Assembly (NCBI GenBank): GCA_050949865.1
Contig: JBMNGN010000005.1
Coordinates: 310,001-374,000 of the forward strand
DNA from: JBMNGN01 sp050949865
GTDB lineage: Bacteria > Bacillota > Syntrophomonadia > Syntrophomonadales > Syntrophomonadaceae
DNA: 64,000 nt
Direction: 5' to 3'
Numbering within the stretch: the stretch's first letter is position 1; every line of letters begins with the position of its first letter. Below the pieces are notes generated by a model, which was given only the letters and a program-made list of their open reading frames with translations, had not been told where the DNA came from and did not search any database. Position numbers and translations under genes: made by a program. This document shows positions 36,992 to 47,311 of this stretch, one piece after another.

Positions 36992-38233
36992 TTATTCCAG
37001 TACTTCGAAATGCATGGAATCACGGTAGGAATTACCCCAGCTAAACCCAGCAGGTTTAAATGCTTTTTGCCAGAGGATTAGATTGGGGTCATTTGGGTTT
37101 TTTTGTGGATCAACATACCCGAAATGGTTTCTAGCATTTATATCAATAGCAATTCCCCATGAATGGTTACTTAACCCTTTTTTGGGATTCCAGTTAACAT
37201 GCCGGGGTACAAAGGTTCCATCTATCGATTCTATTAAGCTTAGAAGCGGTACTTCTTTGCCATTGATGTTGGCTGTTCCATTTTTAATATTGTTGAAAGC
37301 CTGGATAAAGTTATCCCGGGCTTCCTTGTGAACCTGTACTTTCCTGTTTGTACCGGGCAGGGTGATGGTGACAATATTCTCAGTTATCCACTGGGGATCT
37401 ATTTCAATCCGTCCGCCTTTGGCTTCCCGATAACTGAATTGTCCAAACTTGCCTTTTGCTTTACTTAGTTTGGGGTACTTATCCTTGGTTTCCGGGGAAC
37501 GAGAAACTGCAACCGAAGATTTGTGTTCAATAGCCTCTTCAGGTTTATGGGAATAGGCGATTCTGGCTTTTTCCTTAATTATTACGGCAATGGTTTTGCT
37601 ATCTGACTTTTTCCCGTCAGATGCCGTAGCTTTTATTTCATAAGTTCCTGGCTTACATTTACTGGTATCCCAGTCATATTCTAAGGAATCACCATTGGTT
37701 CTATCTGTAAGGGTATTGCTAATATGTAACTCAATATCTTCAACTTTTTTATCATCAGCAGCCTTGATGGAGATATTTATAACCGAGCCCTGTTCAACAC
37801 TGAGTTCCTTGTCCGGGTAAATAAATGATACCACTGGCGGATCATTAATGGGAACAGTAAACCTTTTGATCTCCCCGTACCCATAACCTTTTGAATTTAC
37901 CGCAAATGCCCGGTAACTGTATTCAACCCCCTCCATTAGTTGGGGAATAACTGTAGAATAAGTATGGGCTTCTTCTATCTCCTGATCAATTACCACTTTT
38001 TGATCCAGGTTATTGCTTGTCCCCCAGATGAACCCATATTCCCTTACTTCATCCCCTCCTTTATTTACAATAACCCCTTGCAAAGCCACCTGGTCTTCCC
38101 TGGCCTCAATTTGAATGGTTTCAACCGTTGGTGCTTCCACGGCAAGTATTGATTTCACAACCAAAACCGATATTATTAAGAATATGAAAACCAGATATGT
38201 AAAGTATCTCTTTTTCATTTTAGAGTTGTCCAC
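36992..38233 (-). CDS. M15-family D-Ala-D-Ala carboxypeptidase with Ig/FN3-like domains
   Basis: A 413-residue secreted or membrane-anchored enzyme. An N-terminal hydrophobic segment (YLVFIFLIISVLVVKSILAV) is followed by a fibronectin-III-like domain (VNKGGDEVREYGFIWG), an Ig-like domain (SFIYPDKELSVEQGS), a linker and a C-terminal M15 domain. The zinc-site residues appear as SNHSWGIAIDIN and SMHFEVLE (H...D...H). It probably trims peptidoglycan stem peptides. Confidence 0.87.
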   Translation of the reverse strand: MDNSKMKKRYFTYLVFIFLIISVLVVKSILAVEAPTVETIQIEAREDQVALQGVIVNKGGDEVREYGFIWGTSNNLDQKVVIDQEIEEAHTYSTVIPQLMEGVEYSYRAFAVNSKGYGYGEIKRFTVPINDPPVVSFIYPDKELSVEQGSVINISIKAADDKKVEDIELHISNTLTDRTNGDSLEYDWDTSKCKPGTYEIKATASDGKKSDSKTIAVIIKEKARIAYSHKPEEAIEHKSSVAVSRSPETKDKYPKLSKAKGKFGQFSYREAKGGRIEIDPQWITENIVTITLPGTNRKVQVHKEARDNFIQAFNNIKNGTANINGKEVPLLSLIESIDGTFVPRHVNWNPKKGLSNHSWGIAIDINARNHFGYVDPQKNPNDPNLILWQKAFKPAGFSWGNSYRDSMHFEVLE

Positions 38234-38498
38234 CTTTCAATTGTTTTAACCAGTTTATTGCATACCCATTCCTCCTGTTTACCAATTCTGTTTGATGGTT
38301 ACCTCAATATACATAAATTCTATCTATAGCTATCAAATATCGTCAAAGGAAACATAAGGCAACCAGGGATAATTATTACTATCTTTGGCCCTGGCTAACG
38401 GGTTGATTATCCCCCCGTCTGCCAGTAATATAAAAAAAGGCACCTTGATAAAACCGATATCAAACTAGCCATTAGTCTGAGGAGAGGGAGTTGTTGAA

Positions 38499-39908
38499 AT
38501 GCAAGAGAAGATTCCTAAACATAAGGTTCTATTGACCATAGCAATAGCGTCCTTCTTGGCTCCCTTTATGATTTCCTCTACCAATATCGCCCTACCCAGC
38601 ATTCAAAAGGACTTGTCGGTTAATGCGGTAGTTTTGAGCTGGATTGTTACCTCCTACCTCCTTTCAACCGCAGTTTTTTTAATACCAGCGGGGAAGATCT
38701 CCGATATTTATGGAAGGAAGAAGTTATTCCTTATGGGCACAGCCATTTATACTGTTACTTCCCTTATTTGCTCGCTGGCTCAATCGGGGGGAATGCTGAT
38801 TATTACCCGAATATTTCAGGGACTGGGAGCATCAATCATTATGACCACCGCAACGGCTATTTTAACCTCGGTATACCCTCCGTCGGAGAGAGGCAAAGCC
38901 CTGGGAGTAAATGTTTCTATGGTATATGTAGGCCTGGCCTGTGGACCAACCATCGGGGGATTATTGACCGCCCACCTGGGCTGGAGAAGCATTTTTTATA
39001 CCGCAGCTCCAATCGGGATTATAACCCTGGTTTTAGCTCTCTTATATATTAAAGGGGAATGGGCAGACGCCGCCCACGAAAAACTGGATGTTGGCAATAG
39101 TATTCTATACGCCCTGGTTCTGATAGCCATAACCTATGGTTTTACCCGGCTGCCAGCCCCATCGGGAATAATCAGTTTGTTGCTGGGATTATTGGGCTCT
39201 ATAGCCTTTGTCAAAAACCAATTGCAAGCCAAATACCCGGTTTTCAATCTCCATCTTTTTAAGGACAACCGGGTGTTTGCCTTTTCCAACCTGGCAGCTC
39301 TGATTAACTACGGTGCTACATCGGCAGTAACCTTCCTATTAAGCCTCTACCTGCAGTATATTAAGGGTATGCCCCCTCAAGCTGCCGGCTTGGTTTTAAT
39401 AGTACAGCCGATTATCCAAGCGGCTATTTCCCCTTTGGCCGGTGCATTATCTGACAAGATTGAACCCAGATTCCTGTCTTCCCTGGGTATGGCCCTTACC
39501 TCGCTGGGGTTGTTTGGGCTGGTATTTTTAAGTCAGGAAACGGCATTATTCTATATAGTCAGTATCTTAATTGTGCTTGGCCTGGGCTTTGCCCTGTTCG
39601 GTTCCCCCAATACTAATGCTATTATGGGTTCTGTAACCCGGCAGTATTATGGAATAGCCTCGGGTTCGGTCTCGACCATGCGCTTATTAGGGCAAAATTT
39701 TAGTATGGCTTTGGCTACCCTGATGATAACTTTGTTCATTGGCAAGGCCCAGATCTCTCCGGAAACCTACCAGCCGTTTCTAGACAGCAGCCGACTTACT
39801 TTTAGCATATTTACCGTTCTTTGCCTGGCAGGAATCTATTTTTCCTTTTTCCGCGGGGAATTACACACCCAGGAAGAACCTAAAACCAAAAAAATAAAAA
39901 ACCGTTAA
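38499..39908 (+). CDS. MFS drug-type transporter (DHA2-like)
   Basis: A 469-residue major-facilitator exporter with about 14 hydrophobic segments. Motif A is in GKISDIYGRKKLFL; the family C motif is GLACGPTIGGLLT. ATG 38499 follows GGAGAGGGAG. It stands alone, with no adjacent regulator except the PadR gene 480 bases further on. Confidence 0.87.
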   Translation: MQEKIPKHKVLLTIAIASFLAPFMISSTNIALPSIQKDLSVNAVVLSWIVTSYLLSTAVFLIPAGKISDIYGRKKLFLMGTAIYTVTSLICSLAQSGGMLIITRIFQGLGASIIMTTATAILTSVYPPSERGKALGVNVSMVYVGLACGPTIGGLLTAHLGWRSIFYTAAPIGIITLVLALLYIKGEWADAAHEKLDVGNSILYALVLIAITYGFTRLPAPSGIISLLLGLLGSIAFVKNQLQAKYPVFNLHLFKDNRVFAFSNLAALINYGATSAVTFLLSLYLQYIKGMPPQAAGLVLIVQPIIQAAISPLAGALSDKIEPRFLSSLGMALTSLGLFGLVFLSQETALFYIVSILIVLGLGFALFGSPNTNAIMGSVTRQYYGIASGSVSTMRLLGQNFSMALATLMITLFIGKAQISPETYQPFLDSSRLTFSIFTVLCLAGIYFSFFRGELHTQEEPKTKKIKNR

Positions 39909-40393
39909 TAGAATAAACTGCAGGCTATCTGCAGATTATTGTTTTGTCAGGTATAACATGGTCAGCAACATCCATAAGCAGAAGTGTACAGAATAAAAGC
40001 AGCAACAATAAAATAACATTCAGAATATGTTGATAACTATTGAATTTGTTGTTGTCTTCGTTAATGATCCCACCTAATTTATAAAACATAGCCAATACCC
40101 AAATAGTTCTTATCCCGTGTCTTCCCTTCATGAAAAACTATACCTGCCGTATTCTAGCCTGTGAGTTACTGCAGCTACCGGTCTGCGGAGGTTACAGAAC
40201 CCCGTATAACGGGCCAATTTATAAGTAGGCAATAAGCGAGTCAGCCTTAAGGATGCTTCTAAAGGAATAAGAAACGTCACTTTTAAGCATCTGCATTTTT
40301 ACTCATTTTGATGACTGGGGATAGTTTTTTATCCATAGTATATTGCCACGCATAGTAGTGTTTTATATATTATATATAAAGGAGTGAGTTAAT
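39909..40393. other. Non-coding gap with a palindrome before the PadR gene
   Basis: Between the MFS gene and the PadR gene. A 19-base perfect odd palindrome (TTTATATATTATATATAAA, 40362-40380) sits just before the PadR ribosome binding site and could be its own operator. A short hydrophobic frame on the minus strand (39925-40131) has no ribosome binding site and was not called. Confidence 0.5.
40362..40380. promoter_or_regulatory. Palindromic operator-like site
   Basis: Perfect 19-base odd palindrome abutting the AAGGAGTGAG ribosome binding site of the PadR gene. PadR proteins usually bind such inverted repeats and repress their own operon. Confidence 0.55.
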
Positions 40394-40747
40394 ATGGGTG
40401 GCAGAATATCAACCGATTTAATTCGCGGTCATACCGACACGATTATTTTAAATATCCTTCGTCAGGGTGATAGTTATGGGTATGAGATTTACAAAACAAT
40501 AATTGCCTTGAGTGGAAAAAAGTATGAATTAAAGGAAGCAACCCTTTATACTGCTTTTCGCCGCTTGGAGCAAGATGAATTAATTGTGTCTTACTGGGGG
40601 GATGAAACCCAGGGAGGGAGGCGCAAATACTACCGCATTACCGATAAGGGCAAGGAGCTATACGAACAATACGTAAGAGACTGGATTTTTGCCAGAGCCG
40701 TATTGGATAAATTAATTCAAGGGAGGATTGAAGATGTTAAAGAATGA
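40394..40747 (+). CDS. PadR-family transcriptional regulator
   Basis: A 117-residue winged-helix regulator (HTDTIILNILRQGDSYGYEIYKTI; ATLYTAFRRLEQDELI; GGRRKYYRITDKG) with the usual PadR layout. It overlaps the next gene by 14 bases, a DUF1700-like membrane protein, the common PadR/DUF1700 pair. Confidence 0.9.
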   Translation: MGGRISTDLIRGHTDTIILNILRQGDSYGYEIYKTIIALSGKKYELKEATLYTAFRRLEQDELIVSYWGDETQGGRRKYYRITDKGKELYEQYVRDWIFARAVLDKLIQGRIEDVKE

Positions 40748-41387
40748 GAAGTTAGATAAAAAGGTTAACGCCTATATTGAGAACCTTTTTTCCGGGGTGG
40801 GAGCCAGTCAACAGCTTTTTGACCTTAAGGAGGAGCTTGCTACCAATCTGAAAGAAAAGACTTATGACATTCAATCCCGGGGTTTGGATGAAGATCAGGC
40901 TTTCAAAGAGGCGGTTATTTCCATGGGTGATTTGAGCGGCCTGGTTGATGATATGCGCAAACTGGGACAAGACATGGCCAAGCAAAATGTGTGTTCAACC
41001 ATGACTTCCCGTATTTCCACCGCAGGCATAGTTGCCGGAGTTTTGCTGATGCTATTTGGAGTACTGACGGTTATCATGTTGTACTTTATGAAATTGGAAG
41101 CTCAATCTGTTGCGGGCAGCGCCATATTTATTGTCGCAGGGGGATCCATATTTACGTATAGCCTCCTAACCAGAGAAACCACCAAAAAATACGCTATGAA
41201 TAAGGTTCGGGCAGTACTATATGCACTGGCAATTGGGCTTATACTCTTTAGTATTTTTGTATCAGTGATTTCCTATTTCGCCACCGGCGAAATGTTTATC
41301 GCCATAGGATCTTTGATGGTATTCATATTGGCTGGTATCGGGTTATTCTTAATTCTTGTCCTTACCGGAACGGACCGGCGCAAATAA
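40734..41387 (+). CDS. DUF1700/permease-prefix membrane protein
   Basis: A 217-residue protein: an N-terminal cytosolic helical domain (permease-prefix type: IENLFSGVGASQQLFDLKEEL, EAVISMGDLSGLVDDM), then four hydrophobic segments (IVAGVLLMLFGVLTVIMLYF, AIFIVAGGSIFTYSLL, and two more). Partner of the PadR regulator. Start ATG 40734 follows GGGAGGATTGAAG. The function of the pair is usually to sense envelope stress or an unknown ligand; not shown here. Confidence 0.8.
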   Translation: MLKNEKLDKKVNAYIENLFSGVGASQQLFDLKEELATNLKEKTYDIQSRGLDEDQAFKEAVISMGDLSGLVDDMRKLGQDMAKQNVCSTMTSRISTAGIVAGVLLMLFGVLTVIMLYFMKLEAQSVAGSAIFIVAGGSIFTYSLLTRETTKKYAMNKVRAVLYALAIGLILFSIFVSVISYFATGEMFIAIGSLMVFILAGIGLFLILVLTGTDRRK

Positions 41388-41625
41388 GGAAGCAGGAAAG
41401 CAAGTGGACGTTCTTTTTGCTTCCTTGGGCAATCGAGCAGTAAATAGTATGATCTCAGCAATAGCGTTTAACGAGCAGCTTAAGAAAGCAAAAAATCGTC
41501 CACTAAATTAGAGAGAGGAGATAATTAATGATACAGAGGAAACCCTTTACTGCCCCTGGTTAAGTTGGGGAAAAATAATGGTATATACCACACTGCTATG
41601 GTTAATTAGGTTTTGAATAACTGCA

Positions 41626-42525
41626 TTATGCTTCTGGGCTATGGCGTAACATAAGGCAAGTTCCAAGGCCCCTTGGGCTCCTCTCTTTGGCGGCTGCAGT
41701 AATTTTCAGGATTACACCTTGCTTATTGCATTCAGTTCGCAAAGTTAAAAGTTTTATGGCCGGGTAGTTGTTAGTCAAGTAATAAATTAAATTTATAATG
41801 AGTTTCCTCAGCTGCTTTTTATTAACAATTAATCCGTGATTTGCCTGAAGATCCCAATACAGCCTTATTCCTAAGGGTTTAGTTATTTCCGTAATCGAAG
41901 GCTCTATTTCCAAAGCAAAACTGTTTAGGTCCACCACCTCAGAAGAGAAGGCTTTATTGTCCGCAAACACCATAATATCGGATATAGTTCTATTAGCCCG
42001 GTCAATTTCTTCTATCATTAATTCAAAGTATTCTTTATATTTCTTACAATTCCTATCATTGTTCATCAGCTGAATAAACCCCCTGACAGTCGTCATGGGG
42101 TTCCTGACTTCATCTCCTATAGTGACCGCTATTTCGCTTAATACTTCTTTTTCTACCCCAAGGCCCTGCAGAGCATTTAGAGCATTTCTTGAAGACTTGT
42201 TTTTAATTCTGTTTACTAGAAGATATACAACTAGTGCAAATACAACAAAAGAAATAGCCCGGTATACTACAACCAATGAAAGGCTCTGATTTAGTAAAAG
42301 GTTAGTTTGTATGTGAATGAGGCCTAAAACCACAGATATAAGGATTCCTATCCAGCCAAACCAAAAAGCGCTTAATAAAAGCGGTATATAAAAGAGGTGG
42401 GTATACAAGATATCCGTTTGCTTATAGATATTAAATACTGCTGTAATGCTTAAACAAATGCATAGGAGTAAACTAAGGATTACAATTTTGCCGGTTGTTC
42501 GACTTAATACTGGAACCATTTTCAT
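41626..42525 (-). CDS. Sensor-kinase-like protein with degenerate catalytic sites
   Basis: A 299-residue protein with about four membrane segments in residues 10-105, then a HisKA-like dimerisation domain. Its phospho-accepting box reads TIGDEVRNPMTT: the His of the family's AHEIRNP is Asp at residue 138 (codon GAT instead of CAT). The N box is NLIYYLTNN, and the C-terminal ATPase part is short, ending in RGLGTCLMLRHSPEA without clear G1/G2 boxes. It probably does not phosphorylate itself and may act as a pseudo-kinase or scaffold. No response regulator is adjacent. Confidence 0.75.
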   Translation of the reverse strand: MKMVPVLSRTTGKIVILSLLLCICLSITAVFNIYKQTDILYTHLFYIPLLLSAFWFGWIGILISVVLGLIHIQTNLLLNQSLSLVVVYRAISFVVFALVVYLLVNRIKNKSSRNALNALQGLGVEKEVLSEIAVTIGDEVRNPMTTVRGFIQLMNNDRNCKKYKEYFELMIEEIDRANRTISDIMVFADNKAFSSEVVDLNSFALEIEPSITEITKPLGIRLYWDLQANHGLIVNKKQLRKLIINLIYYLTNNYPAIKLLTLRTECNKQGVILKITAAAKERSPRGLGTCLMLRHSPEA

Positions 42526-42638
42526 AATCTCCCTCTTTTCCTATTTATTAAGATAAAAAATTAGGTATTCTGAACCCCAATCCTTGTAAAAAATTATGAC
42601 AAAATAGACCCAATTTCGAATAAAGGTTGGTTATATTA

Positions 42639-44168
42639 TCATTCCCAGTACTTCCTGTCTAGGCTTCTATATTGTATGGCTTCTGCCAGGTGCTTAACCT
42701 GAATCTGGGGTTCACCTCCCAGATCAGCTATCGTCCTAGCGATCTTCAGTATCCTGTCATAGCCACGGGCACTGAGCCTGAGCTTGCTAAAAGCCAGCTT
42801 GAGGATTTGCTCGGATTTATCGTCAAGCTGGCAAAACCGCTTAATGTGAGCAGGGGCCATGTGGGAATTGAGAGTAATGCTGTAATCTGAAAATCGACGG
42901 GCCTGAATATCTCGAGCTAATTGCACTCTTTCTCTGATCTGTTTTGAAGATTCACCGGTTGAATGGTTTTTTAAATCATCATATTTTACCCGGGGCACTT
43001 CCACCTGAATATCCATTCTATCTAAAAGAGGGCCACTAATCCGACCCAAATATTTTCTAATTTGAAGCGGGGTGCAGCTGCATTCAAGGTCAGAACCAAA
43101 TTTGCCACAGGGACACGGGTTCATTGAGCCAATTAAACTGAAATTGGCCGGGAAAGTGCAGGAACCTTGAGCCCGGGTAATGGTTATGCTTCTGTCCTCC
43201 AAAGGCTGCCGCAAAGCTTCTAATACCTCCCGGTTGAATTCCGGGAGCTCATCTAAAAAGAGAACCCCGTTTTGAGCCAAGGTGATCTCCCCTGGCCGGG
43301 GGTTTTTACCCCCACCCACAATGCTAGCGGCAGATGCGTTTTTATGGGGAGAGCGGAATGGCCTCTTGGTAACCAACGGGTAGTTTTCATCAAGGAACCC
43401 GGCTACTGAATATATTCGGGTAGTCTCCAAGATTTCTTCTCGTTTCATTTCCGGCAGGATTCCGGGAACCCTTCTGGCCAGCATAGTTTTACCACTGCCT
43501 GGCGGCCCGATCAACAGGGCATTATGCTGTCCGGCAGCTGCTATGATTAATCCCCGCTTGGCACTTTCCTGCCCTTTTATATCCAGAAAATCCAGGGCTT
43601 CTTCCTCCGTGGGTTCAGCCAATATTTCCCTGGCCTCTACCTCCGGTAATAATATTCCTTCCGCAAAATGTCCAAAAAGTTGCTGTAAATGAGAAATGCA
43701 AAATACCCCCTGGGCCTTTACCAGGGAAGCCTCTTTGCTGTTTCCTTCAGGGATAATAAATATGGTATTAGCAGGCAACTTGGCAATTTCAATGGCCATG
43801 GAAAGGACACCTGGAACCTTTCGCACCTTACCGTCCAGGGAAAGTTCACCAGCCAAAAAATAGTTGCTAAATAACCGCTTTTCGCACTCTTGGCTGGCTA
43901 AAAACACCCCTGCCGCTATGGCCAAATCAAAATGACTCCCTTCTTTCTTAATATCTGCGGGAGCCAGATTTACGGTAATTCTTCTATTAGGGAACCGTAT
44001 ATTACAGTTTTTGATCGCAGCCTTAACCCTTTCCCGTGCTTCCCTTACTGAAGCCGAAGCAAGCCCGACTATGTCGAACCCGGGCAAGCCATTATGTATA
44101 TCTACCTCTACTTTAACCGGAATAGCCTCAATACCATTTATCGCCAGGCTGTTTACTGAAGCAAGCAT
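42639..44168 (-). CDS. YifB/ComM-family AAA ATPase
   Basis: A 509-residue Mg-chelatase-like ATPase (ComM/YifB). An N-terminal Lon-like fold (VEVDIHNGLPGFDIVGLA, NLAPADIKKEGSHFDLAIA) is followed by Walker A GPPGSGKTMLARRV, Walker B GVLFLDELPEF, zinc-type cysteines (MNPCPCGKFGSDLECSCT) and a C-terminal helical domain (SARGYDRILKIARTIADL). In gram-negatives ComM is a branch-migration helicase for natural transformation; a similar role is likely here. Confidence 0.93.
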   Translation of the reverse strand: MLASVNSLAINGIEAIPVKVEVDIHNGLPGFDIVGLASASVREARERVKAAIKNCNIRFPNRRITVNLAPADIKKEGSHFDLAIAAGVFLASQECEKRLFSNYFLAGELSLDGKVRKVPGVLSMAIEIAKLPANTIFIIPEGNSKEASLVKAQGVFCISHLQQLFGHFAEGILLPEVEAREILAEPTEEEALDFLDIKGQESAKRGLIIAAAGQHNALLIGPPGSGKTMLARRVPGILPEMKREEILETTRIYSVAGFLDENYPLVTKRPFRSPHKNASAASIVGGGKNPRPGEITLAQNGVLFLDELPEFNREVLEALRQPLEDRSITITRAQGSCTFPANFSLIGSMNPCPCGKFGSDLECSCTPLQIRKYLGRISGPLLDRMDIQVEVPRVKYDDLKNHSTGESSKQIRERVQLARDIQARRFSDYSITLNSHMAPAHIKRFCQLDDKSEQILKLAFSKLRLSARGYDRILKIARTIADLGGEPQIQVKHLAEAIQYRSLDRKYWE

Positions 44169-44656
44169 GTAACCACCTCAGCCAGAAGATAGGTATAATC
44201 ACCCTTGGAAAAGTGTTTGAATAGGAGCTACAAGGTTTTCAATCAGATGCCTGTCCCTGGGGAATGTTGGCAATATTTGCTGCAATAACTATTAGACCAG
44301 TTATTTATATTTTCGTGCTGTTTTCTTGATACTGGCAATCCTTTTAGAAAGATAAAGGTTATGAATAATCCGGCTTAAATCCTGCCCTTTATGGAGGTGC
44401 CGAACAAATGTTTTTTACATACCTAAATAATACCATACCCTATATTTTCCAGCAATACTGAATCGTGGTTATTGAAGATTATAAACAACTATGGAAGCCC
44501 GTTCCACCTGGGTTATAACAGAAGACCGTAGAATTCAGTTAGTAATGATTTTACCATATCGGGAGGACCTTATATTTCTTTTGTCAACAGGTCCAGTTCG
44601 GGATACACCCAAATTATTTACACTACCATTTTAGCATTTTCCCCAGAAAATTCATT
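44169..44656. other. Non-coding gap
   Basis: 488 bases between the ComM gene and the gene cut by the IS21 element. No coding frame, RNA gene, strong hairpin or repeat is recognised. Confidence 0.45.
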
Positions 44657-44956
44657 TTATCCTCTGTCCTTTACAATAATCTTTATTCCTTTCTCTTGAC
44701 ATAGGGTTTCCACTATCATACGAAGCTCGCTGCTATTTATATATAGTTTAGTATGTATATTGTGCTTTTTGTTGTTTGTCTTTTCGGTGATTCTAATAAT
44801 TTTATCCCGGTAATCCCTTCCAGAGCTCAAAGTAAATTCTACTAGCTGTACGTTATCCCATAGGACATCTCTGTTTCCGTAACCAATCCTGATAATATAA
44901 TTAACTGCTCGATATGAAACCAAGAACGATTGTTTCTTTCGAAATTCGATGCATAG
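44657..44956 (-). pseudogene. Small hypothetical gene interrupted by IS21
   Basis: About 100 residues remain of an unknown protein ending in SSELRMIVETLCQEKG and IKIIVKDRG. The 5' part runs into the left end of the IS21 element at 44957; a frame open to 45007 (GTG) takes its first 17 codons from IS sequence. If the element is removed, the frame joins ATG TTT at 47355-47360 on the far side to CTA TGC ATC, restoring a start. No family recognised. Confidence 0.5.
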
Positions 44957-45065
44957 TGTTAATGCTATCCTAATATTAGGCCAGATACCGGCAAAAAAAT
45001 AGGCCACCTTAATATTCCAATCCTGTATGATGATGTTGGCGCATTATCGTACGGGGGGAAAGGAA

Positions 45066-46553
45066 ATGATTAAGATGGCACAAATAGAGCATATCAAGAA
45101 AATGTACTACTTGGAAGGGCTAAGTATTAGAGAAATAAGCAAAATAACTGGTCATCATCGTGATACAATTGCCAAATATCTTGATTCCCAAGATTCTGAA
45201 CCACCACGATATAAATTAACAAAAGCTAAAAAACATCCGGTGCTGGGACCGTATATACCAATAATCGATGAAATACTGGCAACTGATCTAACCAGACATA
45301 GAAAACAGCGCCATACAGGAAGAAGAATCTATGAAAGACTTCAGAGCGAATATGATTACTGCGGCGGTTACAGCACAGTAACCGATTATCTGCGTATTAA
45401 ACGCCAGAAAACCAGAGAAGGATTCCTGCCCCTTGAATTTGAGCTGGGTAACCACGCTGAAGTTGATTGGATAGAAGCCCGATTCTTTTTAAACGGCAAA
45501 GAAACCAAAGCCTATTTATTTGTTATGAAGCTGAGCGCATCAGGTGGATTCTATGTTCGTGCCTACCCATTTGAGAAACAGGAAGCCTTCTTTGATGGGC
45601 ATCGCAGATGCTTTGAATTCATGGGTGGAGTGCCAGTGGAGATAGCCTATGATAACCTGAAAACAGCTGTTAAAAAGATACTTCAAGGCAGTCAAAGAGA
45701 GGAACAGGATCAATTCATAGCACTTAGGACTCATTATTTGTACCAGGCTAACTTCTGTCGTCCTAGAAGAGGCAATGAAAAAGGCGGTGTAGAAAAAGCT
45801 GGCCAGGAAGCAGTTAGAAGATTCCTGGTTCCCTATCCGGAAGTGGATTCTTTTGAAGAATTAAATCAGTACCTGCACGAAAGATGTAGCGAACTACTTG
45901 CCAAGAACCCTCGCTGGGAAGCTGAAATGAAATCACTAAAGCCCTTGTCGGCAGCTCCATTTAAATGTGTAAGGTATGCAGAAGCCAAGGTAAATACATA
46001 TTCAATGATACAATTTGAAACTAACCGCTATTCAATACCGGTAAAATATATCGGTGAAAAAGTTCTGATCAGAGCTACTGTTGATCAAATCGAGATACTG
46101 CTAGACCATAACCTGATAACTGTACACCAAAGAATATATGGACGCCATAAGGAAAGTTTAGTCCTTGATCATTACCTGGAATTATTACTTATGAAATCAA
46201 GAGCTCTTGGTAATACCCGGGTATATCGACCAGATTCTTTACCGCCAGTATATGAGCAATACCGAAAATGTTTAGTAGCCAGAGACCCCAAAGGTAACCG
46301 GCAGTTTGTAAAGATATTAATGCTTAACCGGGAATATCCTGCTAATCAGATTACAGATGCTATTGGTCTAGCTCTGGCTTACAATGTTTACAACTATGAT
46401 GGTTTATTAAACATACTTATGCAGTTAAATACTGAGAGCCCTAAAGTTATTCCGTTAAGCAGCGATCTTACCGCCAATATTCCTAAAGTGCACGTGCTTT
46501 CTCCTGACTTAAGTAAATATGGTGCACTGATTGATAATGGAGGTGTCAGGTAA
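45066..46553 (+). CDS. istA: IS21-family transposase IstA
   Basis: About 495 residues. An N-terminal HTH (GLSIREISKITGHHRDTIAKYL) is followed by an rve-type DDE core: EVDWIEARF, EIAYDNLKTAV, EKGGVEKAGQEAVRR. ATG 45066 is set by GGGGGGAAAGGAA. It overlaps istB by one base (TAATG). Confidence 0.92.
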   Translation: MIKMAQIEHIKKMYYLEGLSIREISKITGHHRDTIAKYLDSQDSEPPRYKLTKAKKHPVLGPYIPIIDEILATDLTRHRKQRHTGRRIYERLQSEYDYCGGYSTVTDYLRIKRQKTREGFLPLEFELGNHAEVDWIEARFFLNGKETKAYLFVMKLSASGGFYVRAYPFEKQEAFFDGHRRCFEFMGGVPVEIAYDNLKTAVKKILQGSQREEQDQFIALRTHYLYQANFCRPRRGNEKGGVEKAGQEAVRRFLVPYPEVDSFEELNQYLHERCSELLAKNPRWEAEMKSLKPLSAAPFKCVRYAEAKVNTYSMIQFETNRYSIPVKYIGEKVLIRATVDQIEILLDHNLITVHQRIYGRHKESLVLDHYLELLLMKSRALGNTRVYRPDSLPPVYEQYRKCLVARDPKGNRQFVKILMLNREYPANQITDAIGLALAYNVYNYDGLLNILMQLNTESPKVIPLSSDLTANIPKVHVLSPDLSKYGALIDNGGVR

Positions 46554-47311
46554 TGAATACCCCTCGCAATATGTTGATTGAAACCCATTTTAAGAAATTA
46601 AAGATGCCCCAGGCAGCTAAAGTCTATTTGCCCATGGCCCGTGAAGCGGAAGACAATAATTTAAGCTATGAAGATTATCTTTTAGGGGTATTGGAACAAG
46701 AAATAACCCAGCGGGAAAGCAATCGGATACAACGTGGTATACGTCTGGCAACCTTCCCGATAATCAAAACCCTGGACAGTTTTGATTTTAAAGCTGTGCC
46801 GTCACTAAGTAAAACCAAGGTCCTAAAACTTGCCAGCTGCGAATATATTAAAAACCTTGAAAATGTTATTTTGGTGGGTACATCCGGGGTTGGCAAAACA
46901 CATATTGCAACTGCTTTAGCTTATGAAGCTTGCAGGAAAGGCATGAAAGCTAAGTTCTTTACCGCGGCTGGTTTAATTAATGAACTTTTGGCAGCTCAGC
47001 AGGAATACAAGCTCAACCGGATGGAACGGCAATACTCTGCATATCATTTGATTGTAATTGATGAACTTGGTTATGTTCCGTTTAGCAAGACCGGGGCCGA
47101 ATTGCTTTTTCAATTCTGCTCATCAAGACATGAACGAGGAAGTCTTATTATTACAACCAATCTCGAATTCCCGAAATGGACGGAGGTGTTTTCTGACGCA
47201 CAGATGACAGCCGCTTTACTGGACAGACTGACACATAAAGCACACATCCTGAATATCAACGGCGAAAGTTACAGATTTAAACAGGCACTGGCCAAACAGG
47301 CAAATAACTAA
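46553..47311 (+). CDS. istB: IS21-family helper ATPase IstB
   Basis: A 252-residue DnaC-like AAA ATPase: Walker A GTSGVGKTHIATAL, Walker B LIVIDELGYVP, sensor region SLIITTNLEFPKW. It chooses and stabilises the target site for IstA. Confidence 0.93.
   Translation: MNTPRNMLIETHFKKLKMPQAAKVYLPMAREAEDNNLSYEDYLLGVLEQEITQRESNRIQRGIRLATFPIIKTLDSFDFKAVPSLSKTKVLKLASCEYIKNLENVILVGTSGVGKTHIATALAYEACRKGMKAKFFTAAGLINELLAAQQEYKLNRMERQYSAYHLIVIDELGYVPFSKTGAELLFQFCSSRHERGSLIITTNLEFPKWTEVFSDAQMTAALLDRLTHKAHILNINGESYRFKQALAKQANN

Noticed and set aside
39925..40131. A 68-codon hydrophobic frame on the minus strand after the MFS gene
   Set aside because: One membrane-like segment, but no ribosome binding site and no recognised family.
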